From NCBI GenBank assembly GCA_031415015.1, contig JANOQT010000090.1:74279-138278 (forward strand): a stretch of DNA of 64,000 nt, in the 5' to 3' direction. The stretch is from JAUYQR01 sp031415015. GTDB taxonomy: Bacteria > Pseudomonadota > Alphaproteobacteria > Rhodobacterales > Rhodobacteraceae. Each line of letters begins with the position of its first letter. Position 1 is the stretch's first letter. The notes beneath the pieces were generated by a model. It ran no database searches. It saw only the letters and a program-made list of their open reading frames with translations, and had not been told where the DNA came from. Shown in pieces: positions 50,092-58,147 of this stretch. The position numbers and the translations under genes were made by a program.

Positions 50092-50920
50092 GGAACAGAC
50101 GCGCGCCTCACATGCTTTTGCCACGCTCGGTCATCCTGACCGGCTGCGGGTGTTCCGGCTGATCCTGCGCTTTGCGCCCCGCGGCGTGCGCCCGACCGAG
50201 ATCGCCGGGGCGCTGGGGCTCAAGCAGAACACTCTTTCGCATCACCTGTCCGACCTTGCCGCCGCCGGTTTGATCCGGGTCGAACGGCAGGGCCGGTCGT
50301 TGTTCTACGCTGCCGATCTGGACGCGACCGAGGCGCTGATCGGCTATCTGGCCTTTGATGTCGGGCGTGGGCGGCCCGATCTGCTTGGCCCCATCCTGTC
50401 GGCTCAAAAAGGAACTCCTCCCATGCGTGACACCGATTTCGACGTGCTGTTCATCTGTACGGGCAACTCGGCCCGGTCGATCTTTGCCGAAGTGCTGCTG
50501 CGCGATCTGGGGCAGGGCAAGTTTCAGGCGTTCTCTGCCGGAACCCGGCCCGGCAGTGCGCTGAACCCGGTGGCGCTGGATGTGCTGGCGCGCAACGGGC
50601 ACGATGTGGCGGGCCTGCGGTCCAAGCATGTGACGGAGTTTCAGGTGCCGGATGCCATCATGATGGATTTCGTCTTTACCGTCTGCGATACGGCGGCGGG
50701 CGAGGAGTGTCCACCCTGGCCGGGCCAGCCGATCACCGGCCATTGGGGGCTGCCCGACCCGGTCAAGGCAACGGGGACGGATGCGGAAAAGGCGCTGGTC
50801 TTCGCGCAGACCTATGCCGCCTTGCGCCGCCGGATCGCGGCGTTCGTGGCATTGCCGTTCGACACGCTGGACCGGATGTCGCTGCAACACAGCGTCGATG
50901 CCATCGGGTCGGCGCACTGA
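50090..50920 (+). CDS. ArsR regulator-ArsC arsenate reductase fusion
   Basis: A 276-residue two-domain protein. Residues 1-105 form an ArsR/SmtB winged helix (ATLGHPDRLRVFRLIL... QNTLSHHLSDLAAAGLIRVERQG). Residues 112-270 form a low-molecular-weight phosphatase-type arsenate reductase with the P loop FICTGNSARS (C123). An internal ATG at 50423 begins the reductase domain exactly and has AAAAAGGA about 10 bases upstream, so free ArsC may also be made. It is first in an arsenic operon with gapdh and arsJ, probably autoregulated through the overlapping palindrome. Confidence 0.9.
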   Translation: MEQTRASHAFATLGHPDRLRVFRLILRFAPRGVRPTEIAGALGLKQNTLSHHLSDLAAAGLIRVERQGRSLFYAADLDATEALIGYLAFDVGRGRPDLLGPILSAQKGTPPMRDTDFDVLFICTGNSARSIFAEVLLRDLGQGKFQAFSAGTRPGSALNPVALDVLARNGHDVAGLRSKHVTEFQVPDAIMMDFVFTVCDTAAGEECPPWPGQPITGHWGLPDPVKATGTDAEKALVFAQTYAALRRRIAAFVALPFDTLDRMSLQHSVDAIGSAH

Positions 50921-50921
50921 G

Positions 50922-51929
50922 GTGCCCCGCATCGCCCTGAACGGGCTAGGCCGCATCGGCAAGCTGGCCCTGCGTGACCTGATCGACACGGGGGCGGGCG
51001 GCGAGATCGTGCTGGTCAACGACCCCGAGGGCGACGCCGAACAGCATGCGCTGCTGATGGAGTTTGACAGTGTCCATGGCCGCTGGCGCACGCCGGTTGC
51101 GCATGAGGCTGGCGCGCTGGTTCTGGACGGCCAGCGCATCCGGCTGAGCCATGAGACCACCATCGCGGCCCTGCCTCTGGCGGAGCTGGGCGTCGATCTG
51201 GTGGTCGACTGTACCGGGGTGTTCAAGACCGCTGCGAAGGTCGCGCCCTACTACGACGCAGGAGTGCGCAAGGTGGTGGTCAGCGCGCCGGTCAAGGATG
51301 GCGGGGCGCTCAATCTGGTTTATGGGGTGAACCATCATTTGTATGACGGCAGCCAGTCGCTGATTACGGCGGCGTCCTGTACGACGAACTGTCTGGCCCC
51401 GGTGGTGAAGGTGATCCATGAAGGTATTGGCATCCTCCACGGGTCGATCACCACGATCCATGACGTGACCAATACGCAAACCATCGTCGACCGCCCGGCG
51501 AAGGACATGCGCCGGGCGCGGTCGGCGCTGCTGAACCTGATCCCGACGACGACGGGGTCGGCGACGGCGATCACGCTGATTTACCCCGAGTTGGCGGGGC
51601 GGCTGAACGGCCATGCGGTGCGGGTGCCGCTGCTGAATGCCTCGCTGACTGATTGCGTGTTCGAGGTGGCGCGCGCGACCACGGCGGCGGAGGTGAATGC
51701 CTTGTTCGCTGCCGCAGCCGAAGGCGACCTGAACGGCATTCTGGGCTATGAGACCCGCGCGCTGGTGTCGTCGGATTTCACCAATGATCCGCGCTCGGCG
51801 ATCATCGACGCGCAATCGACCATGGTGGTCAACGGCACGCAAGTGAAGATCTTCGCCTGGTATGACAACGAATGGGGCTATGCCTGCCGCCTGGCAGATA
51901 TCGCCCGGATGGTGGCGGCAAGCCTGTGA
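50922..51929 (+). CDS. ArsJ-associated glyceraldehyde-3-phosphate dehydrogenase
   Basis: A 335-residue GAPDH with NAD-binding VPRIALNGLGRIGKLALRD, catalytic Cys in SAASCTTNCLAPV (written here from ITAASCTTNC) and the YDNEWGYACRLADIA end. It starts with GTG at 50922, one base after the arsC stop codon. In arsJ operons this enzyme joins arsenate to glyceraldehyde 3-phosphate to form 1-arseno-3-phosphoglycerate, which ArsJ exports. Confidence 0.92.
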   Translation: MPRIALNGLGRIGKLALRDLIDTGAGGEIVLVNDPEGDAEQHALLMEFDSVHGRWRTPVAHEAGALVLDGQRIRLSHETTIAALPLAELGVDLVVDCTGVFKTAAKVAPYYDAGVRKVVVSAPVKDGGALNLVYGVNHHLYDGSQSLITAASCTTNCLAPVVKVIHEGIGILHGSITTIHDVTNTQTIVDRPAKDMRRARSALLNLIPTTTGSATAITLIYPELAGRLNGHAVRVPLLNASLTDCVFEVARATTAAEVNALFAAAAEGDLNGILGYETRALVSSDFTNDPRSAIIDAQSTMVVNGTQVKIFAWYDNEWGYACRLADIARMVAASL

Positions 51930-51930
51930 C

Positions 51931-51984
51931 CCTGTTCATCTGTCCAGAAATATCCTCGGGGGTCCGGGGGCAGACAGCCCCCGG
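51931..51984 (-). repeat. dispersed hairpin repeat, copy 3 (inverted)
   Basis: On the minus strand an 8-bp stem CCGGGGGC / GCCCCCGG is followed by ACCCCCGAGGATATTT, then CTGGACA and GATGAACAGG. Stem, GGATATTT and GATGAA agree with copy 2. It lies between the GAPDH and arsJ genes. Confidence 0.65.
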
Positions 51985-52010
51985 CTCGCGGCCAGACGCA
52001 GGCGCAATCC

Positions 52011-53258
52011 TTGTCCGGACCTGACCCGCTTCGCGCCTATGCGGCGGTGACGGCAGCCTATTGGGCGTTCATGGCCACCGATGGGGCCTTGCGGATGCTG
52101 GTGCTGCTGCAGTTCAACGCACTGGGGTTCAGCCCGGTGCAACTGGCCTGGCTGTTCGTGCTGTATGAGGTGGCGGGGATCGTGACCAACCTGGCCGCCG
52201 GGTGGCTTGCTGCAAGGTTCGGGTTGGCGGCGACGCTTTATGCCGGGCTGATCTTGCAGATCGGCGCGCTGATGGCCTTGGCGCTGCTGGATCCCGGCTG
52301 GGGGATCGCTGCGTCGGTCGCGTTCGTGATGGCGGTGCAGGGGGTGTCGGGGGTGGCCAAGGACCTGGCCAAGATGTCGTCGAAATCGGCGGTAAAGCTG
52401 CTGGCCCCTGCGGCCGAGGGTGGCCTGTTTCGTTGGGTGGCGCGGCTGACCGGATCGAAGAACGCGGTGAAGGGGCTGGGGTTCTTCATCGGCGCGGCGC
52501 TGCTGGCGCTGGCGGGATTTCAGGCGGCGGTCTGGGGGATGGCGGCGCTGCTGGCCGTTGTCTTGCTTGCGGTGGTGCTGTTCCTGCCCAAGGGCCTGCC
52601 GGGCCGGATCAAGGGTGAGGACGGCTGGGGCGGCTGGCGGTCAACCGACGCGCGGGTGAACCGGCTGTCCTTGGCGCGGCTGTTCCTGTTTGGCGCGCGG
52701 GATGTCTGGTTCGTGGTGGGCATTCCGGTCTATTTTCAGGCGGTGCTGTCGGATGGCACGGCAGAGGGCCGGCGCGAGGCGTTTTTTCTGATCGGCGGGT
52801 TTCTGGCGCTGTGGATCATCGCCTACGGCGCGGTGCAGGCCCTCGCGCCGCGCATTCTTGGGGCAAAGGGCGTGCCCGAGGCGGTGATCGTGTCGCGGGC
52901 CGTGATGTGGGCGGGGCTCTTGGTGCCCATTCCCTTTGCACTGGCGCTTGCGGCCTTGCTGGCGGGCGGGCCTGCGCCGTGGCTGACGGTGACGCTGATC
53001 CTGGGGCTATTGGTGTTTGGCTTTGTCTTCGCGGTCAATTCCTCGGTGCATTCCTACCTGATACTAGCCTTTGGCGATGCCGGGCGGATCACCCGGGATG
53101 TGGGGTTTTACTATATGGCCAATGCAGCCGGGCGGCTGATCGGCACGCTGCTGTCGGGCGTCAGCTATCAGGTGGGCGGGCTGCCGCTGTGCCTAGCGAC
53201 GGCGGGAGTGATGGCCGCGCTGTCATGGGTGGCAGCGCGGCGCCTGTATGAGACCTAA
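52011..53258 (+). CDS. arsJ: organoarsenical efflux MFS transporter ArsJ
   Basis: A 415-residue major-facilitator protein with about eleven to twelve hydrophobic segments and the ArsJ-typical cytoplasmic stretch GVSGVAKDLAKMSSKSAVK. The only suitable upstream start is a TTG at 52011 (MSGPDPLRAYAAVTAAYWAFM); a later ATG would remove half of TM1. It exports 1-arseno-3-phosphoglycerate made by the preceding GAPDH. The 3' end overlaps the convergent hpsN-like gene by 4 bases. Confidence 0.9.
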   Translation: MSGPDPLRAYAAVTAAYWAFMATDGALRMLVLLQFNALGFSPVQLAWLFVLYEVAGIVTNLAAGWLAARFGLAATLYAGLILQIGALMALALLDPGWGIAASVAFVMAVQGVSGVAKDLAKMSSKSAVKLLAPAAEGGLFRWVARLTGSKNAVKGLGFFIGAALLALAGFQAAVWGMAALLAVVLLAVVLFLPKGLPGRIKGEDGWGGWRSTDARVNRLSLARLFLFGARDVWFVVGIPVYFQAVLSDGTAEGRREAFFLIGGFLALWIIAYGAVQALAPRILGAKGVPEAVIVSRAVMWAGLLVPIPFALALAALLAGGPAPWLTVTLILGLLVFGFVFAVNSSVHSYLILAFGDAGRITRDVGFYYMANAAGRLIGTLLSGVSYQVGGLPLCLATAGVMAALSWVAARRLYET

Positions 53259-54571
53259 GCCGTTTCGTCGGACGGGCTGAGGTCGAAGGTTTCCGCCGGA
53301 AAGAACTTGGCCAGCCGCACATCGGCGGATCGGGCGTGGCCTTCCATCCCCTCCAGCCGCGATATCCGGGCGGTAGCAACGGCAAGCGAGCGTGAGGCGG
53401 CGCGGGTGGCGCGCTGCCACGTCACCGTTTTCATGAACTTGTGCACAGACAGCCCACCCGTATACCGCCCCGCGCCGGACGTGGGCAGAACGTGGTTCGG
53501 GCCAGAGCATTTGTCGCCGAAGGCCACGGTGGTTTCCTCGCCCAGAAACAACGACCCGTAGGCACGCAGGCGCGACAGCCACCAGTCCAGATTGGTGGCC
53601 TGCACATGCAGATGTTCGGGGGCGTAGGCGTCGGCAACGACGGCCATCTCCTCGGGCGTCGAGCACAGGATCACCTCGGCATAGTCCCCCCATGCGGCGC
53701 GGGCGCTGGCGGCGTTCACCTCTGGCAATTCGGCGATCATCCCGGGCACCAGTGCCATCACCCGCTCGGCCAAGGCCGCATCGGTGGTGACCAGCCAGAC
53801 CGGCGAGTTGTAGCCATGCTCGGCCTGGCCCACCAGATCCCATGCCACCAGATCGGGGTCGGCGGTGTGGTCGGCGATGACCATGCTGTCGGTGGGGCCC
53901 GCGAACATGTCGATGCCGACCGGGCCGTACAGGATGCGCTTGGCCTCGGCGACATACTGGTTGCCGGGACCTACAAGGATGTCGGCGCTGGGCAGGCCGA
54001 ACAGGCCGTTGGCCATGGTGGCCACCGCCTGCACGCCGCCAAGGTTCAGGATCACGTCGGCACCGCACAGGTCCATCGCGAAGATGATGGCGGGCGGGAT
54101 GCCGTCGCCCGGGCGGGGGGGCGAGCAGGCGGCGATGTGGGGCACGCCCGCGACCTTTGCGGTGGTGATGGTCATGATGGCGCTGGCGACGTGGCTGTAG
54201 CGCCCGCCGGGGACGTAGCAACCTGCGGATGACACCGGGATCTGGCGTTGACCGGCGGTCAGGCCGGGCAGAATCTCGATGTCGCAATCGGTGATGGTGG
54301 CCAGCTGCGCCTGGGCAAAGCGGCGGATGTTGCCGTGGGCAAAGCGGATGTCGTTCTTGAGCTTTTCCGGAACCCTGGCCGCCGCCTTCACGCGGTCGGC
54401 GGGGGAGACGATAATGTCGCCTTGCCATCGGTCGAAGCTGCCGGAAAGCCGCCGCACCGCCGCGTCGCCGTCGCGGTCAATCTCGGCCAGGATCGCCTCG
54501 ACGGCGGCGCGCACGTCTGTCTGATCGGACTCGGCGGACCGGGCGGCGGTTTTCAGGTAGGAGGTTGTCAT
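53255..54571 (-). CDS. hpsN: HpsN-like sulfopropanediol 3-dehydrogenase (histidinol dehydrogenase family)
   Basis: A 438-residue NAD-dependent dehydrogenase of the HisD fold. FLGEETTVAFGDKCSGPNHVLPT, GGLSVHKFMKT and ATARISRLEGMEGHAR match HpsN, which oxidises (R)-2,3-dihydroxypropane-1-sulfonate to sulfolactate, rather than biosynthetic HisD. The start at 54571 gives MTTSYLKTAARS, close to HpsN length. It lies 10 bases after a Tau-like ABC permease gene and in the same cluster as a CuyA-like sulfo-lyase, both of which support sulfonate metabolism. True substrate unproven. Confidence 0.8.
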   Translation of the reverse strand: MTTSYLKTAARSAESDQTDVRAAVEAILAEIDRDGDAAVRRLSGSFDRWQGDIIVSPADRVKAAARVPEKLKNDIRFAHGNIRRFAQAQLATITDCDIEILPGLTAGQRQIPVSSAGCYVPGGRYSHVASAIMTITTAKVAGVPHIAACSPPRPGDGIPPAIIFAMDLCGADVILNLGGVQAVATMANGLFGLPSADILVGPGNQYVAEAKRILYGPVGIDMFAGPTDSMVIADHTADPDLVAWDLVGQAEHGYNSPVWLVTTDAALAERVMALVPGMIAELPEVNAASARAAWGDYAEVILCSTPEEMAVVADAYAPEHLHVQATNLDWWLSRLRAYGSLFLGEETTVAFGDKCSGPNHVLPTSGAGRYTGGLSVHKFMKTVTWQRATRAASRSLAVATARISRLEGMEGHARSADVRLAKFFPAETFDLSPSDETA

Positions 54572-54581
54572 GATTTCCGTT

Positions 54582-55481
54582 TCACATCCGGCCCTTCCAG
54601 GGCACGACCCTACGCTCGACAAAGCGCATCAGCAGGTCAAAGGCATAGGCGATGATGGCAATCACGATGATCCCCATCATCACGGTGGAGGTCTGCAGGA
54701 ACTGGCTGGCCGACAGCACCATGTAGCCAAGCCCCTCGGTCGCCGCGACCATTTCGGCGGCGACAAGGGTGGTCCAGCCAAAGCCGATGCCGATGCGCAT
54801 CGCGGTCAGAATCTCTGGCAGGGCCGAGGGCAGGATGACATGGCGCAGCACCTGCCAGCGGGTCGCACCAAAGGAATAGGCGGCGTGGATTTGTTCGATT
54901 GCCGCCGATTTCACGCCAGAGCGTGCACCAAGGGCGACGGGGGCGAAGACCGACAGGAAGATCAGCAGAACCTTCGACGTCTCGCCGATGCCGAACCAGA
55001 TGATCATCAGGGGCAGGTAGGCCAGTGGCGGGATCGGGCGGTAAAACTCGATCGGCGGGTCAAAGATGCCGCGGATCAGCGGGCTCATCCCCATGGCAAG
55101 ACCGAGGGGGATACCGACGATGCAGGCCAGCGCGAAGGCCCCGAAGACCCGGGCGGTGCTGACGGCGACGTGTTCAAGGAACGGCGTGTTGGTGAAACCG
55201 TTCTGCCAGATGCTGACGAACTTGGTCAGGATCGCGCCGGGGGCGGGGACGAACAGCGGTTTTACCCAACCCATGTAGGTGACCAGCCACCAGACGAAAA
55301 TGAAGAACAGGATCGACCCGATGGACAGCCACATCGTGCTGCCTTGGCCGGGGACCCCATAGATTTCTCCGGGTTTGGTGGGGCGGGCCTTGGAGAGTGA
55401 GGCGAGGAATGAAGGCGCGCGGGGTTTTTCCGGGGTGCCAGCTTTTTCCGGGGTGCCAGCTTTTTCCGAGGTGTAGGTCAT
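54582..55481 (-). CDS. ABC transporter permease, TauC/SsuC type
   Basis: A 299-residue inner-membrane permease with about six membrane segments and the EAA loop AYSFGATRWQVLRHVILPSALPEI. The N-terminal tail contains three tandem EKAGTP-like repeats (EKAGTPEKAGTPEKP), encoded by an 18-base tandem repeat. It overlaps the ATPase gene stop by 4 bases and probably imports a sulfonate or nitrate-like anion. Confidence 0.9.
   Translation of the reverse strand: MTYTSEKAGTPEKAGTPEKPRAPSFLASLSKARPTKPGEIYGVPGQGSTMWLSIGSILFFIFVWWLVTYMGWVKPLFVPAPGAILTKFVSIWQNGFTNTPFLEHVAVSTARVFGAFALACIVGIPLGLAMGMSPLIRGIFDPPIEFYRPIPPLAYLPLMIIWFGIGETSKVLLIFLSVFAPVALGARSGVKSAAIEQIHAAYSFGATRWQVLRHVILPSALPEILTAMRIGIGFGWTTLVAAEMVAATEGLGYMVLSASQFLQTSTVMMGIIVIAIIAYAFDLLMRFVERRVVPWKGRM
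55425..55473 (-). repeat. 18-base tandem repeat in permease N-terminus
   Basis: On the plus strand the unit TTTTTCCGGGGTGCCAGC occurs at 55425 and 55443, with a partial third unit from 55461. Each unit encodes six residues, so copy-number change keeps the frame. Confidence 0.7.
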
Positions 55482-56266
55482 GCGGCGGCCTCCTCATCGG
55501 CGAAGATGATGCGCAGCACCTCTTCGCGCAGGGCGATGAACTCGGGCGAGGCTTTGACGACCCGCGCCGGGGTGCCGCCGAGGAACCGGCGCGAAAACGG
55601 CAGGTCAAAGCGGTGGGCAATGCGACCGGGGCGGGGTGACATGACGATCAGGCGGGTGCCAACGAACAGCGCCTCTTCAACGTCATGGGTGATGAAGAAC
55701 ACGGATTTCTGCGTGCGGTGCCAGATGCCGAGGATCAGTTCCTGCGCCTTTTCGCGGGTCAGCGCGTCAAGTGCGCCCAAGGGTTCGTCCATCAGCAGCA
55801 CCTTGGGGTCGCAGGTCAGCGCGCGGGCAATGCCGACGCGCTGCTGCATGCCGCCCGACAGCATGTAGACCGGTGATTTCTGAAAGCCGTCGAGGCCGAG
55901 GAGGGCGATGAACTTCTCTGCCACCTCATACCGCTTTTGCTGCGGTACGTTCTGCATCTTCAGCCCGAAGGCGACGTTGTCGATCACGTTCAACCACGGC
56001 AGCAGCGCGTGTTTCTGAAAGACCACGGACCGGTCGGCCCCCGGCCCTTCGACCTTCTGGCCGTCCAGCAGGATCGCGCCGTCAGTGGGCGACAGGAACC
56101 CGGCGATCAGGTTCAAAAGCGTGGACTTGCCGCAGCCGGAGGCACCGAGCGCCACAACGAATTCGCCGACGTCGATGGTCAGCTCGATGTTTTGCAGGGC
56201 CGCAACCGGTTTGCGCCCGCCGGAAGCGGGGTAGATCACTGACGCATTGCTGATGTTCAGCCCCAT
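55478..56266 (-). CDS. ABC transporter ATP-binding protein, TauB/SsuB type
   Basis: A 262-residue ATPase with Walker A GASGCGKST, signature MLSGGMQQRVGIARAL and Walker B KVLLMDEPLGALD, plus FFITHDVEEALF. The ATG at 56266 follows a G-rich site; another ATG five codons upstream is in frame. It overlaps the permease start by 4 bases (ATGA). Confidence 0.93.
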   Translation of the reverse strand: MGLNISNASVIYPASGGRKPVAALQNIELTIDVGEFVVALGASGCGKSTLLNLIAGFLSPTDGAILLDGQKVEGPGADRSVVFQKHALLPWLNVIDNVAFGLKMQNVPQQKRYEVAEKFIALLGLDGFQKSPVYMLSGGMQQRVGIARALTCDPKVLLMDEPLGALDALTREKAQELILGIWHRTQKSVFFITHDVEEALFVGTRLIVMSPRPGRIAHRFDLPFSRRFLGGTPARVVKASPEFIALREEVLRIIFADEEAAA

Positions 56267-56286
56267 GTCTGCCCCCCGCATATGGC

Positions 56287-56318
56287 GCCCCGGACCGGCG
56301 GTGCTGCCGGTCCGGGGC
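56287..56318 (-). terminator. stem-loop between binding-protein and ATPase genes
   Basis: A perfect 13-bp inverted repeat, GCCCCGGACCGGC / GCCGGTCCGGGGC, around GGTGCT, starting 7 bases past the binding-protein stop. No T tract follows on the minus strand, so it probably stabilises or attenuates rather than fully terminates. Confidence 0.6.
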
Positions 56319-56325
56319 GGTGCGT

Positions 56326-57315
56326 TTACTTCAAGGCCGCTTCAACAATGCTGGTGTTGACGAAGCCCGAGTAATCCTCGACCGCCGCGTCGATCCGTCC
56401 TGCCGTGACCAGAAAATCCGCCGTGGTTTTCATGTTGGCCGCAGCGCCGCCCAGCCAGGTTGCCCCCATCTGATCGGCGAGCGGGATGAAGGTGAAACCC
56501 TTCAGGATGTTCGGCACCTGATCTGCGGCGGCCCCGGTCACCTCGGCAATCGTCTTGACCTGGGCGCTGTCAGCGGTCCATGCGGCGGGATCGGCGAGGT
56601 AGGCCATGTTGGCGTCGTTCATCACGTTGGTGAAGGCGACCATGGCATCTGCGTTGGCCTCGGCGAAGGCCTTGTTGACCACCCAGCCGTCAAAAGTGGG
56701 ATAGCCCCAGGCTGCGGTCTGATCGGCACCAAGGATGAAGGTGCCGGTCTGCAGGATCTGGTTCTGCACTGGTTCCCAGATGAAGGCCGCATCGACCTGA
56801 CCCGAATCCCAGGCCGCCGCGATCTGGTCGGCGGGCAGGTTGATGATGGTCACGTCGGTTTCTGCGATGCCGGCATGGGCAAGCCCGCCCATCAGCGAGT
56901 AATGCGCAGTCGATCCCACGGGAACGGCGATGCGCTTGCCCTTCACATCCTCCAGCTTTTCGATGCCGGAGCCTTGCTTGGCGATCAGGCTTTCGGCCGT
57001 GCCAAGGCCCTGAGCAATCATGAACAACTGGATTTCAACGCCCTGGCTGGTGCCGATCGACAGGGGCGAAGAGCCGAGTTCCGCCACCTGCACATCGCCC
57101 GAGGCCATGGCGGCGATCACTTCGGTGCCCGACCCGAAGGTGCGCCATTCGATTTCCCAGCCGGTTGCCGCCTCGAATTTCTTTTCGGCGCGGGCGACCT
57201 GCATCGGGGTCGGGCTGCCGAAATTGCCGATTATCACGGTTTCGGCCAGCGTGGCCCCAGTTGTCAATGCCAGTGTCGCGGCACCGATCAGGAGGCTTTT
57301 CAAAGTGTTGGTCAT
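56326..57315 (-). CDS. periplasmic binding protein, TauA/SsuA type
   Basis: A 329-residue protein with a signal peptide (MTNTLKSLLIGAATLALTTGATLA). The mature start TVIIGNFGSPTPMQVARAEKKFE and the GSSPLSIGTSQGVEIQLF segment fit taurine/sulfonate/nitrate binding proteins. It supplies the TauB/TauC-like pair downstream. With HpsN-like and CuyA-like enzymes in the cluster, the ligand is plausibly a C3 sulfonate such as cysteate or DHPS (inference). Confidence 0.9.
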   Translation of the reverse strand: MTNTLKSLLIGAATLALTTGATLAETVIIGNFGSPTPMQVARAEKKFEAATGWEIEWRTFGSGTEVIAAMASGDVQVAELGSSPLSIGTSQGVEIQLFMIAQGLGTAESLIAKQGSGIEKLEDVKGKRIAVPVGSTAHYSLMGGLAHAGIAETDVTIINLPADQIAAAWDSGQVDAAFIWEPVQNQILQTGTFILGADQTAAWGYPTFDGWVVNKAFAEANADAMVAFTNVMNDANMAYLADPAAWTADSAQVKTIAEVTGAAADQVPNILKGFTFIPLADQMGATWLGGAAANMKTTADFLVTAGRIDAAVEDYSGFVNTSIVEAALK

Positions 57316-57369
57316 TCGTGCGTTCCTTCTGTTGGGAGATCGGATTTGGGTCCGATGCTGGTTTCGCGG

Positions 57370-58092
57370 CTATCCTGCCGCTGTCTGGAGGCCGTCGCGA
57401 CCGGGGGCCGCGAAGGCGATGATTGCCTCGACCAGACAGTCGAGGGTGTCAAAGCAAGTGATACCCGGGCCGACGGCATCTGCAATCAGGGAAAACTCGG
57501 TACAGGCGACCATCTGAACGGTTGCGCCCTGATCCTGCAATGCCGTAGCGGCGGCGGCAAGCCCGGTGCGCGCGGCATCGGTGGCACCACTGGCCTTGAT
57601 CTGGCGGATGGTGGCCAGGGTCGCGGCCTCGTCCGCCGGGTAGATCGGGGTCAGCCCGGCAGCCCGGCAGGGCGCGTCGAACAGGCCAACCTTGCGCACG
57701 GCCGGGGACGCAAGGATGCCGATGCGGCCACCCGCGCCCGCAAGCGTTGCGGCGCGGGCCACCGAAAACGCCACCATGTCGATGAACGGGATCGTCACCG
57801 CCGCGCGGACCTGCGGGGCGAAGTGGTGGGCCGTGTTGCAGGGCATCGCCAGTGCCTCTGCCCCCGCGGTTTGCAGACGGTGTGCCATGGCAGCCAGCAC
57901 GGGGCCCGGATCGTCGCCCCGGCGCTCGATCAGATAGGCGATGCGCGAGGGCACCTGCGGGTTCTGATCCACGATCAGCGGAATGTGGTCGGCGTCATCG
58001 GCTGCCTGTGTCGCGGTGATGATCCTTTGCATCAGCAGCACCGTCGCCTCCGGCCCCATTCCACCAAGGATGCCGACGCGACGGGGGCTCAT
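57370..58092 (-). CDS. aspartate/glutamate racemase family protein
   Basis: A 240-residue PLP-independent racemase with VGILGGMGPEATVLLM at the N-terminus and the two catalytic cysteines C85 (MPCNTAHH) and C197 (ACTEF). The ATG at 58092 is chosen because the longer frame overlaps the cuyA end and adds a proline-rich stretch. Given its neighbours it might interconvert D- and L-cysteate, an aspartate analogue; this is a hypothesis from context. Confidence 0.87.
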   Translation of the reverse strand: MSPRRVGILGGMGPEATVLLMQRIITATQAADDADHIPLIVDQNPQVPSRIAYLIERRGDDPGPVLAAMAHRLQTAGAEALAMPCNTAHHFAPQVRAAVTIPFIDMVAFSVARAATLAGAGGRIGILASPAVRKVGLFDAPCRAAGLTPIYPADEAATLATIRQIKASGATDAARTGLAAAATALQDQGATVQMVACTEFSLIADAVGPGITCFDTLDCLVEAIIAFAAPGRDGLQTAAG

Positions 58093-58147
58093 GTCATGGC
58101 CGCAGGGCAGGGGGGCAGGGCCTTGGGGCGGGGGCGTGGGACCATGT

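Noticed and set aside
53255..54571. Histidine biosynthesis gene hisD
   Set aside because: The C-terminal motifs match HpsN better, no his genes are near, and the gene sits with sulfonate-type transport and CuyA-like genes.
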